Assembly (NCBI GenBank): GCA_946811185.2
Contig: OX328104.1
Span: 13,465,918-13,529,917 of the forward strand
Direction: 5' to 3'
Length of the DNA stretch: 64,000 bases
From: Hippopus hippopus
Lineage: Eukaryota > Mollusca > Bivalvia > Cardiida > Cardiidae
In this document: positions 33,099 through 42,649 of the stretch, one piece after another
Layout: every line of letters starts with the position of its first letter
Numbering within the stretch: the first letter of the stretch is position 1
The notes under the pieces: generated by a model
Told to the model about the DNA's origin: nothing
The model's database searches: none
The model's input: only the letters and a program-made list of their open reading frames with translations
Translations under genes and position numbers: made by a program

Positions 33099-33677
33099 AC
33101 TCTCTTGCACTACGGATCATTCCCATTCACCTCTGTAGTTGGCTCAGAAAGTAGTCCGTTATCACGTGATATTTTCGTCACATGACCATAACTCAAAATG
33201 GCGACACAAACGCCGGTGAAAGAAAGACCAATCGATTGTTTTGTGTGCTGTTCAAACAGCATACGGCCAATCAGACTTAGTGGCAGGAAATGTGAAAAAG
33301 AGGGATTTTCTGAAAAGCTTAAACGTCTTTTACAGGACGATAACTTGTTTTTTAATCTTACAAACTTAGATCCATCGGTGTGTCGAAACTGTTGCCATCA
33401 TTCATGGGCGCAGCCATCTTTTTTACAATTGGCGTAAGATTCTGATCAGTAAAGAAGCTTGAAAAAATAGTTCCATTGTATACAGGTAAATTCATCAGTT
33501 TGAATGCACCTATAATGTATCCGGAATCATATTTCCTTTGTCTACTTTATTATGTTACACATGAAACAGTTAAACAGTAACAAAACAAGTTTTCCTCGGT
33601 TTGACAAGATTCTTGTCATTTAGCCCGTTGCAGAGATGTATGGTGAGAGTAACGAACGACAACTCTGCTCGGAGATT
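33099..33677 (+). mobile_element. 579-bp insertion with 11-bp target duplication
   Basis: GCGCGTGCCAC occurs at 33088-33098 and again at 33678-33688. The other H copies contain it once (as GCGTGYCATTC-like), so it is a target-site duplication. I see neither terminal inverted repeats nor a poly(A) tail, so the mechanism is open. It carries the ZAD-like frame. Confidence 0.75.
33198..33437 (+). pseudogene. ZAD-like zinc-binding N-terminus, probable captured gene fragment
   Basis: A 79-codon frame starts CAAAATGGCGACA. It has CFVC at residues 14-17 and VCRNC at 61-65, with a helical-looking KLKRLLQDDN between. Two CxxC pairs separated by ~45 residues and ending DPSxCRxC resemble a zinc-finger-associated (ZAD) or related treble-clef domain. 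A donor-like GGC|gtaaga follows near the end of the frame. The frame ends soon after the fold, so it looks like a first exon without its gene. Confidence 0.45.
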
Positions 33678-33999
33678 GCGCGTGCCACTCAACCAGATGG
33701 AAATATGACGTTATTTATCCTACATTTCTTTACGTAATATTGTAATGCGTTGTTATGCGGAGGGGGTACGCCACAGGGGATTACCGAAAATAACTGTACT
33801 GGCTTTTGATGTATGAGTTAAAAGCATGAAACAAAATATTTGTTTCTTTTCGGTGAAAGATCGAAATTTATTTTGTATCGTGAACATCATTGGCAGCCAC
33901 TTGCGAAAATATTACCGATGATGTTCACTTGCTGAAATAACTTTCGATCTTTCACCAAAAAATACAAATATCCTCTTTATATTTTTCATCCGGTCGCCT

Positions 34000-34335
34000 T
34001 AACGTTTTCCAAGAAAAAGGTATGGCAGCTGTTCTTGTTGCTCGTATGAACAAACAGAACTGTTGCCACACTCATTTCTAAAGGCGTGAAGTTATTCATT
34101 GTTGGATTTAACCGATTTATTCAAGTAAACGGCATGTTCGTATATAATCGAAATTTCACTGGACTATTTAATCTGTTCACATCTGAGCAGTGAGAAATTT
34201 ATCGGTAACGATCTGAATCCCTGCAAAGCGACGAACTTCCTATGTTTTCGTTCTGTTTCTCTGCCCGATGGCGTAACTTTTTCTAAACGGTAGATACTTG
34301 TCAAGATATGAAAACTAAACGACGGTAAGGAATTT
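34000..34335. other. No supported feature
   Basis: Intronic sequence between a family H and a family A element; nothing recognisable. Confidence 0.4.
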
Positions 34336-34341
34336 TTATTC

Positions 34342-34566
34342 AACTCTCTACCAGATGACATCTTAGAGTCTTCCAAATTGAAAGCGTTTGCAGACGACAA
34401 ATTAAATTTGGCTTAAATGATGAAATTTGTCTTGTAAAGTGTAGAAAACATTGTGAAAAAAGGAGAAAATGCTGGTTACCAGCATTTTCACCTCTTTTTC
34501 ACAATGTTTTCAAAAGCTGTCTTCCTCAGGGTCTTTAAAACTTGGGATTGTTTGGTGAAAAGGTGA
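34342..34566 (+). mobile_element. Family A MITE
   Basis: CAACTCTCTACCAGATGACA left end, hairpin around GCTGGTTACCAGC, GATTGTTTGGTGAAAAGGT right end. Confidence 0.85.
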
Positions 34567-34639
34567 GATATGATACACGTTATCGCTAAGATACAAAATG
34601 AAAACCCAGTTTCTCTTCCAGTCTTTCACCATTCAAGTA

Positions 34640-34835
34640 TTTCAACGGCTATGGAGATGAATACTTTAGAAAACATTGTGAGAAAAGGCGAAAGCGCTGG
34701 TAACAAGAATTTCTTTCCCTTTTCCACAATGTTTTCTACCCTGTCTGATATAAATTTCAACCTTTGAGATTATCGACTTTGTCTTCTTGCTTTTAGTATG
34801 GGCAAGTGTAAACATTTGTGGTTTGGTAGAGTTAA
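34640..34835 (-). mobile_element. Family A MITE, degraded
   Basis: GAAAACATTGTGAGAAAAGG and CCCTTTTCCACAATGTTTTC arms with a mutated centre (GCTGGTAACAAGAA). Confidence 0.7.
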
Positions 34836-34847
34836 CTCTTTTAAAAA

Positions 34848-35118
34848 CTATATGGTCTTCAACATGCGAAAAGGGGCTTTCGGACATTTGCGTAAAGTGT
34901 CGTCTCGGATCAGCCTGCGCAGTCCGCGCAGGCTGATCCGAGACGGCACTTTACGACTACATTAGATTTTGTGCTACAGTAGCCTTGCTTGAAACAGAAA
35001 ATCACACACGATCGGAAAGTGTCGTCTCGGATCAGCCTGCGCAGACTGCGCAGGCTGATCTGGGACGACACTTTGCGCAAATGTCCGAAAGTTCCTTTTC
35101 GCGTGTTGCAGGCCATAT
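34848..35118. mobile_element. Family G double-hairpin MITE
   Basis: Outer ends ATGGTCTTCAACATGCGAAA and GCGTGTTGCAGGCCATAT are inverted. Inside are two separate hairpins, each GTGTCGTCTCGGATCAGCC, CTGCGCAG centre, and complement, about 120 bases apart. The second copy at 45939 has the same plan. Size, TA-like flanks and lack of coding suggest a Tc1/mariner-type MITE, tentatively. Confidence 0.85.
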
Positions 35119-35189
35119 ATAGATAAAATGCGTTTTCCCCAAAACGGAAAACATACCAATGCATTGTATTCAAAGAGTATTGTTGCCAG

Positions 35190-35510
35190 ACTGTAACCGA
35201 TGGTAGTGGACATTGTAGAACAAGGATCAGACTGTATGTTTCGAGCAATCTGATTAAGCTATATAAATGGCATGTGGCAGTGAAAGAGTTGAGAATGAAA
35301 AAAACGAGAGTGTAGATTTAACATGAACTTTTTGTTCGGTCTGATGTTGATTAAACTTTGCACAAACACAATAACCCACTAACTGCTGGGCTGAATAAAA
35401 AGACTAAAAAAGAACTAATTTCGCTTTTTCGGACAAGTTAAATCAATACTAGACTGTACAGAACTTGCCGTCTGATCTTCGACCTAGATTGTCCTATGCA
35501 GTGACAATTT
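35190..35510. mobile_element. Two degraded E/F-type hairpin fragments
   Basis: GATCAGACTGTATG...CAATCTGATTAAG (35200-35290) and CTAGACTGTACAGAACTTGC, then CGTCTGATCTTCGACC (35440-35500). Confidence 0.4.
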
Positions 35511-35519
35511 TCCACCGGA

Positions 35520-36370
35520 AAGAACAGTGCATTGAGAACATTTCTCGTTTCACTGTCGGATGGAAATTTGAATTCATGTTAAATAGCAATTTAAGAACAT
35601 ATGCCACAGTTTTCTCTGCTCACATGTTTGCGGATGTTTCCTTTTTGCAACGCTATTATATTCCATTGGGTTACTACGAAAGTGAGATAGTATATATTCT
35701 ACTGTCGGTCGCCCTTTAAAAATCTGGAAATCACAGACGCGGAAGAAAAATTTGGCATTTATAAATGATCAGAATACCAAATCATGCAAAAAAAGACTTT
35801 TAGTATAAAAGTAATTCATTTTGTCAATAACTCTTAAAAAAGCTCCGTATCTCCTCAAAATGTCCCGCCTGATATGCTTTTTTACAATATTTATTTGAGC
35901 AGTATTTGTTACTTTATGAATCTTTTTTTCGTTTGAAATTAAAGCCTATTTTCTTTAATTTTGACTACAGTTTTCTCCTTTGAAGAGCTGTATGTTTGCA
36001 TTTTGCTCCGCGACAAAGGATTTTATTTTCGTTTTTTTTTTTTCACTCTGCATACATTATGTTATCATCTGAGCAAAAAAGAAAAAGATCCACCCGTAGA
36101 AAAAAAAACAGTGCCTTATGTCCTTAAGGTTTATCTACGGGTCAAGGTAACAGTTGTCCCGATTTGGACCTGAGTGTTCTAAGCTGCTTTTTAATACAGA
36201 ATGGAGCAAGATCAGACTACACAGAGCAGGCTTTTTAACTACCTTAAATCAAAACTGTCAGATTCTTTGAAGTATACTTTAGTAAAACAAACACTGAAAT
36301 GGCGTTATCCGGGACCTTTTTCAGACGTAAAACTTTTGTTTTACTTAAACCTTTACATAATCATCCCTTG
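35520..36370. other. No supported feature
   Basis: AT-rich intronic DNA. Small open frames show no family motif. Confidence 0.45.
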
Positions 36371-36384
36371 TTTTAACTATCATA

Positions 36385-36555
36385 GGGAAAAAATCTTTTA
36401 AAAACGTTGTTAGAAAAAGAGAGAAAGCTGGTAACCAACACAATGTTTTCTACCCTTTTAGATCAAGTTTCATAAACTGAGCCACATTTAGTTTATCGCA
36501 AGCAACAGCTTTGAATGTGGACGAGTGTAAAACTTTGCCTTTTGTCTAAGAGTTA
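36385..36555 (-). mobile_element. Family A MITE, partial
   Basis: Hairpin eroded (AGAAAGCTGGTAACCAAC); right end CCTTTTGTCTAAGAGTTAA. Confidence 0.65.
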
Positions 36556-36807
36556 ATTGGCGCTCTGGGGGTTATATCAGAGAGAAAGAGGTCATGCAAG
36601 CAACACTTTGTGCATCGAAAACAGGATCTCGACCCAGCAGCTATGTTATATCACAATCCTGGCAGTCCTTACATAAATGAAATGTTTTCTTTGAAAGCTG
36701 TAAGGCTGAATGTGTTGTTTTAGAAGCTAGTTGTTGATACGTCCGGAAACGTACGAGTAGATCAAAGCGTTTGTACGTACATGATGCATAATGTTTGCAA
36801 CATGGTT

Positions 36808-37015
36808 TAACGCTTTCAGCGCTACGGGGCCTTTTGCGGATGGCATAGATAAAAGATGAGACTGCACAGAACGTGCAGTCTGATCTTTGATCTATACCGT
36901 CTGTATGTTTAGTCAAGCCCATAGGACAAGTGACTTTTAAAGTTTCAGTAGAATGTATTTTAAGACGTCGAAAGAGGTCGAGTTTAAATACATTTGGCTG
37001 TGTGAGACTTAAATA
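36808..37015. mobile_element. Family F MITE, reference copy
   Basis: TTTAACGCTTTCAGCGCTAC start; hairpin ACTGCACAGAACGTGCAGT with AAAGATGA/TGATCTTT arms; then TAGTCAAGCCCATAGGAC and GAATGTATTTTAAGACGTCG. It shares the TTAACxCTT outer end with families A and E. Confidence 0.75.
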
Positions 37016-37079
37016 GTTCTTTTGGAAAGCTAGTAGCAGATACTCCTAAATTTGGTTTACAAAGTACTACAGCGTTTTA

Positions 37080-37480
37080 TCGAGCAGAAAAAGACCTCTT
37101 AGCATATTTGGCACGGCTTCAATTGACTTGGTGGCCGTCCTAGATCAAGATCATGTGGCACAACGCAAGCCGTTTTAGGTCAAGATTATGTGGCACAGCA
37201 CAAGCAATCAAGCTTGTGAAATCTACACTGTTCAAAATTCTTAAAGACATTTTAAACTGCAACGTCTGTGTCTTTTTCACTGATGAAAGAAAAAAAAATA
37301 TTTAACGCATCAAGGGTATTTTTTCATTGATGAACTTCAACTGCAGTGTTGTACTACGTATAAAGTACCTTTTTCGCTGACACTCGGACAAAAGCATTCA
37401 TTTGAACCAAAATAAGGTTTGATTTCCAACGCAGTTCGAACGAAAATTTTACTTCTCGATTGAATATAGGGGAAAGTACG
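37080..37480. other. No clear feature; short duplicated segment
   Basis: AGATCAAGATCATGTGGCAC and AGGTCAAGATTATGTGGCAC are a ~40-bp local duplication (37142-37200). Otherwise nothing. Confidence 0.5.
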
Positions 37481-37497
37481 AATGTCGTATGTACAAA

Positions 37498-37940
37498 TGC
37501 ATTGCCTTTCAAATTTATAGGAGAGTGGGCACGAATGCATTGCCTTTCAAATTTATAGGAGAGTGGGCACGAATGTATTGCCTTTCAAATTTATAGGAGA
37601 GTGGGCACGAATGTACTGCCTTTCAAATTTATAGGAGGGTGGGCACGAATGTATTGCCTTTCAAATTTATAGGAGAGTGGGCACGAATGTATTGCCTTTC
37701 AAATTTATAGGTAAGTGGACACGAATGTATTGCCTTTCGAATTTATAGGAGAGTGGGCACGAATGTATTGCCTTTCAAATTTATAGGTAAGTGGACACGA
37801 ATGTATTGCCTTTCAAATTTATAGGAGAGTGGGCACGAATGTATTGCCTTTCAAATTTATAGGTAAGTGGACACGAATGTATTGCCTTTCAAATTTATAG
37901 GTAAGTGGACACTAATGTATTGCCTTTCAAACTTACAGGC
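37498..37940. repeat. 38-bp minisatellite, ~11.6 copies
   Basis: The unit starts ATTGCCTTTCAAATTTATAG and continues with GAGAGTGGGCACGAATGT or GTAAGTGGACACGAATGT. The two variants alternate in the right half. Confidence 0.95.
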
Positions 37941-37977
37941 GAGTATAAACCGCCGTTTGATACAGTTCCAGTAGATT

Positions 37978-38196
37978 TTAACCATTTACCGGATGAAAAT
38001 AAAAAAAAGGATTATACTCGTCAAAATGGAAAGCATTTGCAGACAACAAATTACATGTGGTTCAAATTTAGGAATTTGTTCAAAACAGTCGGAGACATCG
38101 TGAAAAAACGAGAAAAAAACTGTTCCCTTTTTGCCACAAAGTTTTAAGAACTTTCTTTATTAGCGTCGTCAAAACACGGGATCGTTCAGTAAAGGG
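37978..38196 (+). mobile_element. Family A MITE, hairpin eroded
   Basis: TAACCATTTACCGGATGA left end, GCATTTGCAGACAACAAAT, and GATCGTTCAGTAAAGGG right end; the central palindrome is largely lost. Confidence 0.75.
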
Positions 38197-38197
38197 A

Positions 38198-38503
38198 AGC
38201 CGAGCCTCGGTAGCGCAGTCGGTAGCCTACAGGACTCAAGAACAGGGGGACGCTCGTTCGGCCAACTTCTTTCCGAGGATTGTTGATAGTCACTGCGACA
38301 GGATTCATTCTCATTCCTCTCTCACTCTGATCATTGTTTCGACGATGGTTATGTGGGAAGGCAGCCAGTAGCTTGGAAAGAATATTGTGCCGAGTACTGG
38401 TAAAAGAAACCACAGGAAAGCATGGATAGGGGCACTGGCCGCAGTAAAATTACTGAAATAATGTTGAAAACGGTGTTAACCACCATACAACCAATCAATC
38501 AAT
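38198..38503 (+). mobile_element. tRNA-derived SINE, full length
   Basis: Head with A box TAGCGCAGTCGG and weakened B box (CGCTCGTTCGGCC), body TTTCCGAGGATTGTTGATAG and CACTGGCCGCAG, tail CCAATCAATCAATCAAT. It abuts the right end of a family A MITE. Confidence 0.9.
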
Positions 38504-38891
38504 TTATCAGTAAAGGGAAAGACTTTCTTTTCTTTAAATTTTCAAGCATACTCCCAGTTTTTCTAACAATGAAATGTAGAATTACAGATACGTTCCTTAG
38601 GATGTAGTAAATCAACAAATTTTCCCCTGCGCTATCGCATGATATCTCTAAAGACCTGTGGAAATGTTTTCAGATGTTCATCCTGCGGTAGCGAAAGAGA
38701 CATAACAAAAAGCACGTAAATGTATTTATGCATCTGTTAAGACTTAATTCGTTTTTGAACTACATCTTTCCATCGAAATTTGAATGACTTCGTGCTTTGA
38801 CAATTACAAGATAACTACAAAAAAAGCTGTGTTCATAAAAAAATGTCTGAAATATCATGATAACCGTCAAGCGGCCACATTAAAATATTTG

Positions 38892-39147
38892 AGCCATGCT
38901 CTGGCAAAAGGGGGCGTAATGCACCTTCGTAATGCATGGCACCAAGCAAGTCATCACATGATTATATATCAACCAATTCCATTCCACTCGACTGAATCAT
39001 AACATATACTGGTCCTTTGACATGCAGAACATTTTGACCGGTGGTAGATAGTTTCGGCCCAGGTAAGCCTGCACGGGCTGCGCAGGGTGACCTAGGTTGA
39101 TACTTTTTGCCGATGCATTAAGCCTCCTTTTCACAGAGCATAGCTCG
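38892..39147 (-). mobile_element. Family B MITE
   Basis: TGAGCCATGCTCTGGCAAAA and CAGAGCATAGCTC ends; hairpin mutated (CCTGCACGGGCTGCGCAGG). Confidence 0.85.
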
Positions 39148-39187
39148 TATCTTTTGTTCTAGTTTTTGAAATTATGCATTCTGCCGA

Positions 39188-39386
39188 AAATCTTGGATCT
39201 ACACTGTCCGACAAGGAGATATTTTTCCCGCAAAAAATGACTTTGAAGTAACAATGTTTGGGTTTTTACAATCAATCTGACTCATGCGAAAAGTATCGAC
39301 CCAGGTCAGCCTGCGCAGTCCGCGCAGGCTGGCCTGGGACGAAACTTTTCGCCCATATAGGTTACTTAGCAGGTTAAGGATTAAAT
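39188..39386 (-). mobile_element. Family E MITE fragment containing a solo family B hairpin
   Basis: E sequence (GATCTACACTGTCCGACAAG ... GGTTTTTACAATC) is interrupted by TGCGAAAAGTATCGACCCAG...CTGCGCAGTCCGCGCAG...GAAACTTTTCGC. E then resumes as GGTTACTTAGCAGG and TTAAGGATTA. Only the B core, not the B termini, is present. Confidence 0.8.
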
Positions 39387-39672
39387 GGACATTTGATGTA
39401 GCAGGCAATACATTCATTAATTAGACATTCGACGTATCTGTCATTGAAATAATTAAATAGACAAATTTCGTAAAAGACATCGCATATATTTAATGGACAT
39501 ATGGCGTAGTAAACCTGGCATGTATTAAAGGGACATTTAACGTATCAAACATCGCATTCATTGAATGGACATTTGACCTGGCGGACATTGCATTCATTAC
39601 ATGGACCTTTGACGTAGCAGACCTCCCATCCTTTAATTGGAACATTTAAGTAGCGGACATTGCATTCAAAAG
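39387..39672. repeat. Degenerate ~38-40-bp tandem repeat
   Basis: Seven or so copies of a motif like AATGGACATTTGACGTAGC followed by GACATTGCATTCATT, much diverged. Confidence 0.75.
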
Positions 39673-39683
39673 TCACTATTTAT

Positions 39684-39872
39684 GAGCGGGGCTCTAGGAA
39701 AGGGGGTTTAACACATCCTAGTAATGAACAATTCGAAGGACGTCGTCGCTTTATTTGTATGCATCTTTTTAAAGGAGGCTGAATCATGAGATAGAATGGT
39801 CCTCTGTCATTCAGAACATTTACAAATAGCAAAGAGTATTACTACCTTTCACAACGCATGGCCTAATTATGG
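39684..39872 (-). mobile_element. Family B MITE, degenerate
   Basis: GAGCGGGGCTCTAGGAAAGG left end and TGAGATAGAATGGTCCTC; the hairpin is missing. It ends 50 bases before the first TSP1 exon. Confidence 0.6.
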
Positions 39873-39924
39873 TGATGTTAAGGCTCATAGCTGTTAATTA
39901 CATTATTTGGTGTCAAAATTACAG

Positions 39925-40061
39925 ACAAGACATAGCGGCAACAGACGTCACGATGAAACTAAAATAAGATGGGATCAATGGACACAGTGGACAGAATGCT
40001 CTGTGGCTTGTGGGCGGGGCATCCAGACACGATCACGTGACTGCAGATCTATGCTGGATGG
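39925..40061 (+). CDS. Exon: first thrombospondin type-1 repeat
   Basis: The acceptor is aaaattacag and the donor is GG|gtaagt; the exon has 45 codons plus 2 bases (enters phase 0, leaves phase 2). It reads a basic lead-in (TRHSGNRRH) and then WDQWTQWTECSVACGRG, the Trp ladder and CSxxCGxG core that define a TSP1 repeat, followed by TRSRDC. The tryptophans of this WxxW motif are the usual sites for C-mannosylation, and the CSxxCG segment for O-fucosylation, in this family (known biology, not seen here). Confidence 0.93.
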
Positions 40062-40140
40062 GTAAGTTTGATAACACATGACTGCGTATCTTATGTTGAA
40101 AGGTTGAGGTGTGCATCACCTGACTGCAGATCTTTGACTG

Positions 40141-40351
40141 TTAACCCCTATCCTGCTAAATGACTTCAAATAAAACTTTCAAACCGACAGTACAAACCAG
40201 TTTTGCTATTTCAAGGGTATTTTGGTATAAAGATATCTCCTTATCGGACAGTGTAGATCCAAGATCAGACTGCACGTTCTGTGCAGTCTGATCTTGATCT
40301 ACACTGTCTGCAAAAGGTCAGTGAGTCGCGCTTAGCTGCCTAACGGTTAAG
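40141..40351 (+). mobile_element. Family E MITE, reference copy
   Basis: Ends TTAACCCCTATCCTGCTAAA and GCTTAGCTGCCTAACGGTTA. Near the right end a ~75-bp hairpin: TCGGACAGTGTAGATCCAAG, GACTGCACGTTCTGTGCAGTC at the tip, and CTTGATCTACACTGTC. Size 211 bp, no coding. Confidence 0.88.
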
Positions 40352-40359
40352 TTGCACTG

Positions 40360-41440
40360 CACGTGACTTTTTTACGGATTTCAATCCGATATATCACCTG
40401 AAGTGAGGGGCAGACATACAACACGTATGCAACCAATAAAGAGAACTTAAAAAGACAAAAGTGTTTGTTTTTTTCTATTTGTTGTATTGTTTTCAATACT
40501 CACTGAGGTACATGTATACACGCGTCGTCAAATTGTATCAAAAGGAAAATAATGTTTATCTACAATTGTTGTGAATGAAATTCACATTCATTTTGAAGCA
40601 GTCATCATTTTTGTTTTTTTACTTAAAATGCTTAACTGTACTTAAGGTGATTTGAAAACATTGCCTACAGATCAAGATCAGACCGCACAGATAGTGTAGT
40701 ATTATCTTAATTCTAAGGTGTTGTATCATTATAGGATATTCAAGCCGAGAATACGGCCATATCTCCACTGAAATAAGGTCTCGTTCCACAGACTAAACTT
40801 GTCAATTTCATTCATTTGGAACACTAAGGGTGAAAACATAAGATGGCGGGTGATGCTTACGTGATTTATGAGTGTAAAATTCTTTCGCTTTGCCCCTGAT
40901 AGTTTCCATGTGGCCGAGTAATTTGTGCTAATTTTATTTATTTTGTTATCTAGCACATTTTTTTTAGCAATTGCAGTTTGAGGGTATAGTACATCTCTCC
41001 TGGGACGGTTTTCGCTTTATGACATAACATGGAATCAAATTAAAATATTGTATGATATTAACATTTATAGTGCCGATCACTACTTGTGATACACTTTCAA
41101 TCTGCAAAGATCATGATCAGACAGCATAAAACGTGCAGTCTGATTTATGATCTACGATGTCCGCTGTAGTTAGGTAATTTGGCCAATGTCTGTCTACATA
41201 TGACACTGCGTTGTTTGCGATTTTTCCCTGTCGAAAAACGCCACCTTCGTTTATATGACAATAAAAGATTCAAAATTAATGCTTATATTTATTACATTCA
41301 TAAGCGTAGAATATTTCTTTCCTAATTTTGGGGTGCTGTATGAGGAAAGAAAATAGTATCTAGTTTTACACAGAAAAAGTGCAACTTATATATCACAGAT
41401 GCAAGGGTATCTGTGACAGAATACCTTGGTTTCAAATTCC
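40360..41440. other. Mostly featureless; two E/F hairpin remnants
   Basis: Remnants lie at 40660-40720 (GATCAAGATCAGACCGCACA) and 41100-41165 (GATCATGATCAGACAGCAT, GTGCAGTCTGATTTATGATC). Otherwise nothing recognisable. Confidence 0.5.
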
Positions 41441-41449
41441 CAAATAATC

Positions 41450-41713
41450 GTGCCATGCTCTGTGAAAAAGGGATTTATTGCATTCACAAAAAGTATCGAC
41501 TCATGTCAGCCTGCGCGGACTGCGCAGGCTGACATGAGTCGATACTTTTTGCTATATTTAAATTTTCTGCATGTCCAAAGACAATACTACCTCATGATTC
41601 AGTCGATTTTTACACAATATGGATTTTATAGATCCATAATTATGTGATGACTTGCCTGGTATAACACATCACGGAGATACACTAAGCCCCCTTTTTTCCA
41701 GAGCGTGGCTCAT
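41450..41713 (+). mobile_element. Family B MITE
   Basis: GTGCCATGCTCTGTGAAAAA and CCAGAGCGTGGCTCA ends, with a perfect hairpin (GTATCGACTCATGTCAGCC and complement). Confidence 0.9.
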
Positions 41714-41796
41714 GTCTAAATTACGTTAATCAGATAGGCTAGAACACGATTTTTCTCCAGCCAATCTAATAACTAGCTTTGGAGTTAAGAAATCGT

Positions 41797-42140
41797 TGTC
41801 TGCGCATGTCATATTCTTCGAAGATTCGACCTGTCTGCTATGACGCATCACCCACCCCCGAATACTTGGGAAAAGTAGGGCTTATACCGAAGCTATTAGC
41901 CTATTACCCAAGCATGTAGGGGCTGTTTTAATAAATGACCGATGCATAGGTTACATGCTAGCCGACCATAGCTGACTGACATCGCACCAGGTAGCGTTTT
42001 TTTTTTGTAAACGTTTATTTCATTTTGAAATTCAAAGTAACGGTTGTTTTGAAAAGTAGTCCGGTTCTGTACCTAGGTGCCCAAATTAGATGCGTATTTG
42101 TAGAATGCCATCTAGCGGGAGATAATGATTAAGGTATAGA
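41797..42140. repeat. Dispersed ~340-bp repeat (copy 2 of 2)
   Basis: Same segments as 19676-20010: TTGTCTGCGCATGTCATAT, GACCTGTCTGCTATGACGCA, GTCCGGTTCTGTACC, CCATCTAGCGGGAGATAATG. Confidence 0.75.
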
Positions 42141-42204
42141 AGAATATCTCAAAAAGGTTGGCAAGAAACGGTTCAAGACAAGTACATGACATCGTTTCTT
42201 GGTC

Positions 42205-42325
42205 TAATTATAGGTTTAGAAAGTAACACAACTTCTGATTGGCTAAACCAAATGGCTTAGCCAATCAGAAGGTATGTTACTTTCAAATTAAAAAAATTCT
42301 TGAGAATAAGATTATAAATGTTTGT
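42205..42325. mobile_element. Family M small fold-back element
   Basis: GAAAGTAACACAACTTCTGA, TTGGCTAAACC, then the complement AGCCAATCAGAAGGTATG and TTACTTTC. The second copy is at 49045-49140. Confidence 0.8.
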
Positions 42326-42445
42326 AAGAATTGTTAGTGAATACGTGCATTGCATGTTGTCAGTTCTTGAACTAAGCTGTCCACGTAACTGATTGTACCC
42401 ACATATGCGAGGTCTGTTGTCTCATAAATGTTTTTTTTTTTTCAG

Positions 42446-42503
42446 GCATGTCAATCATGAATGTACCGGCCGAAATGAAGAAAACAGAATTTGTCAATAC
42501 AAA
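42446..42503 (+). CDS. Short exon completing the first TSP1 repeat
   Basis: The acceptor is tttttttttttcag and the donor is AAA|gtaagt. One base completes a Gly codon from the previous exon, then 19 codons follow, with HECTGRNEENRICQYK. The Cys residues fit the late disulfides of a TSP1 repeat. It enters phase 2 and leaves phase 0, matching both neighbours. A family A MITE begins only ~20 bases downstream, inside the intron. Confidence 0.85.
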
Positions 42504-42521
42504 GTAAGTTCTTTTGATTGG

Positions 42522-42640
42522 TTAACCTTTACCAAACGATCCCATATTTCTACCATCCTTAGGTGGAAGGCTTTTGAAAACAATGTTGGGAAAAGCCGAA
42601 ATTGCTGGTAACCAACATTATTCTATGTTCCACAATACCC
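42522..42640 (-). mobile_element. Family A MITE, cut off next to a SINE
   Basis: TTAACCTTTACCAAACGATC start and a decayed hairpin; the far half is missing, and a SINE lies just beyond. It begins ~20 bases after a coding exon. Confidence 0.75.
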
Positions 42641-42649
42641 GATGTATTA

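Larger units (their letters stand above)
32926..33975 (+). mobile_element. Family H element carrying a 579-bp insertion
   Basis: The order of segments matches 31697-32180 (TTTCATGCTTTTAGGTAGTT, GGTTACCTAGGTAAGCAGCG, AACCAGATGGAAATATGACG, fold-back CGGTGAAAGATCGAAATT). It is interrupted after GCGCGTGCCAC by foreign DNA at 33099-33677. It ends AAATATCCTCTTTA. Confidence 0.85.

Noticed and set aside
37498..37940. Regular 38-bp repeats as a CRISPR array
   Set aside because: Repeats are contiguous with no unique spacers, and the genome is eukaryotic.
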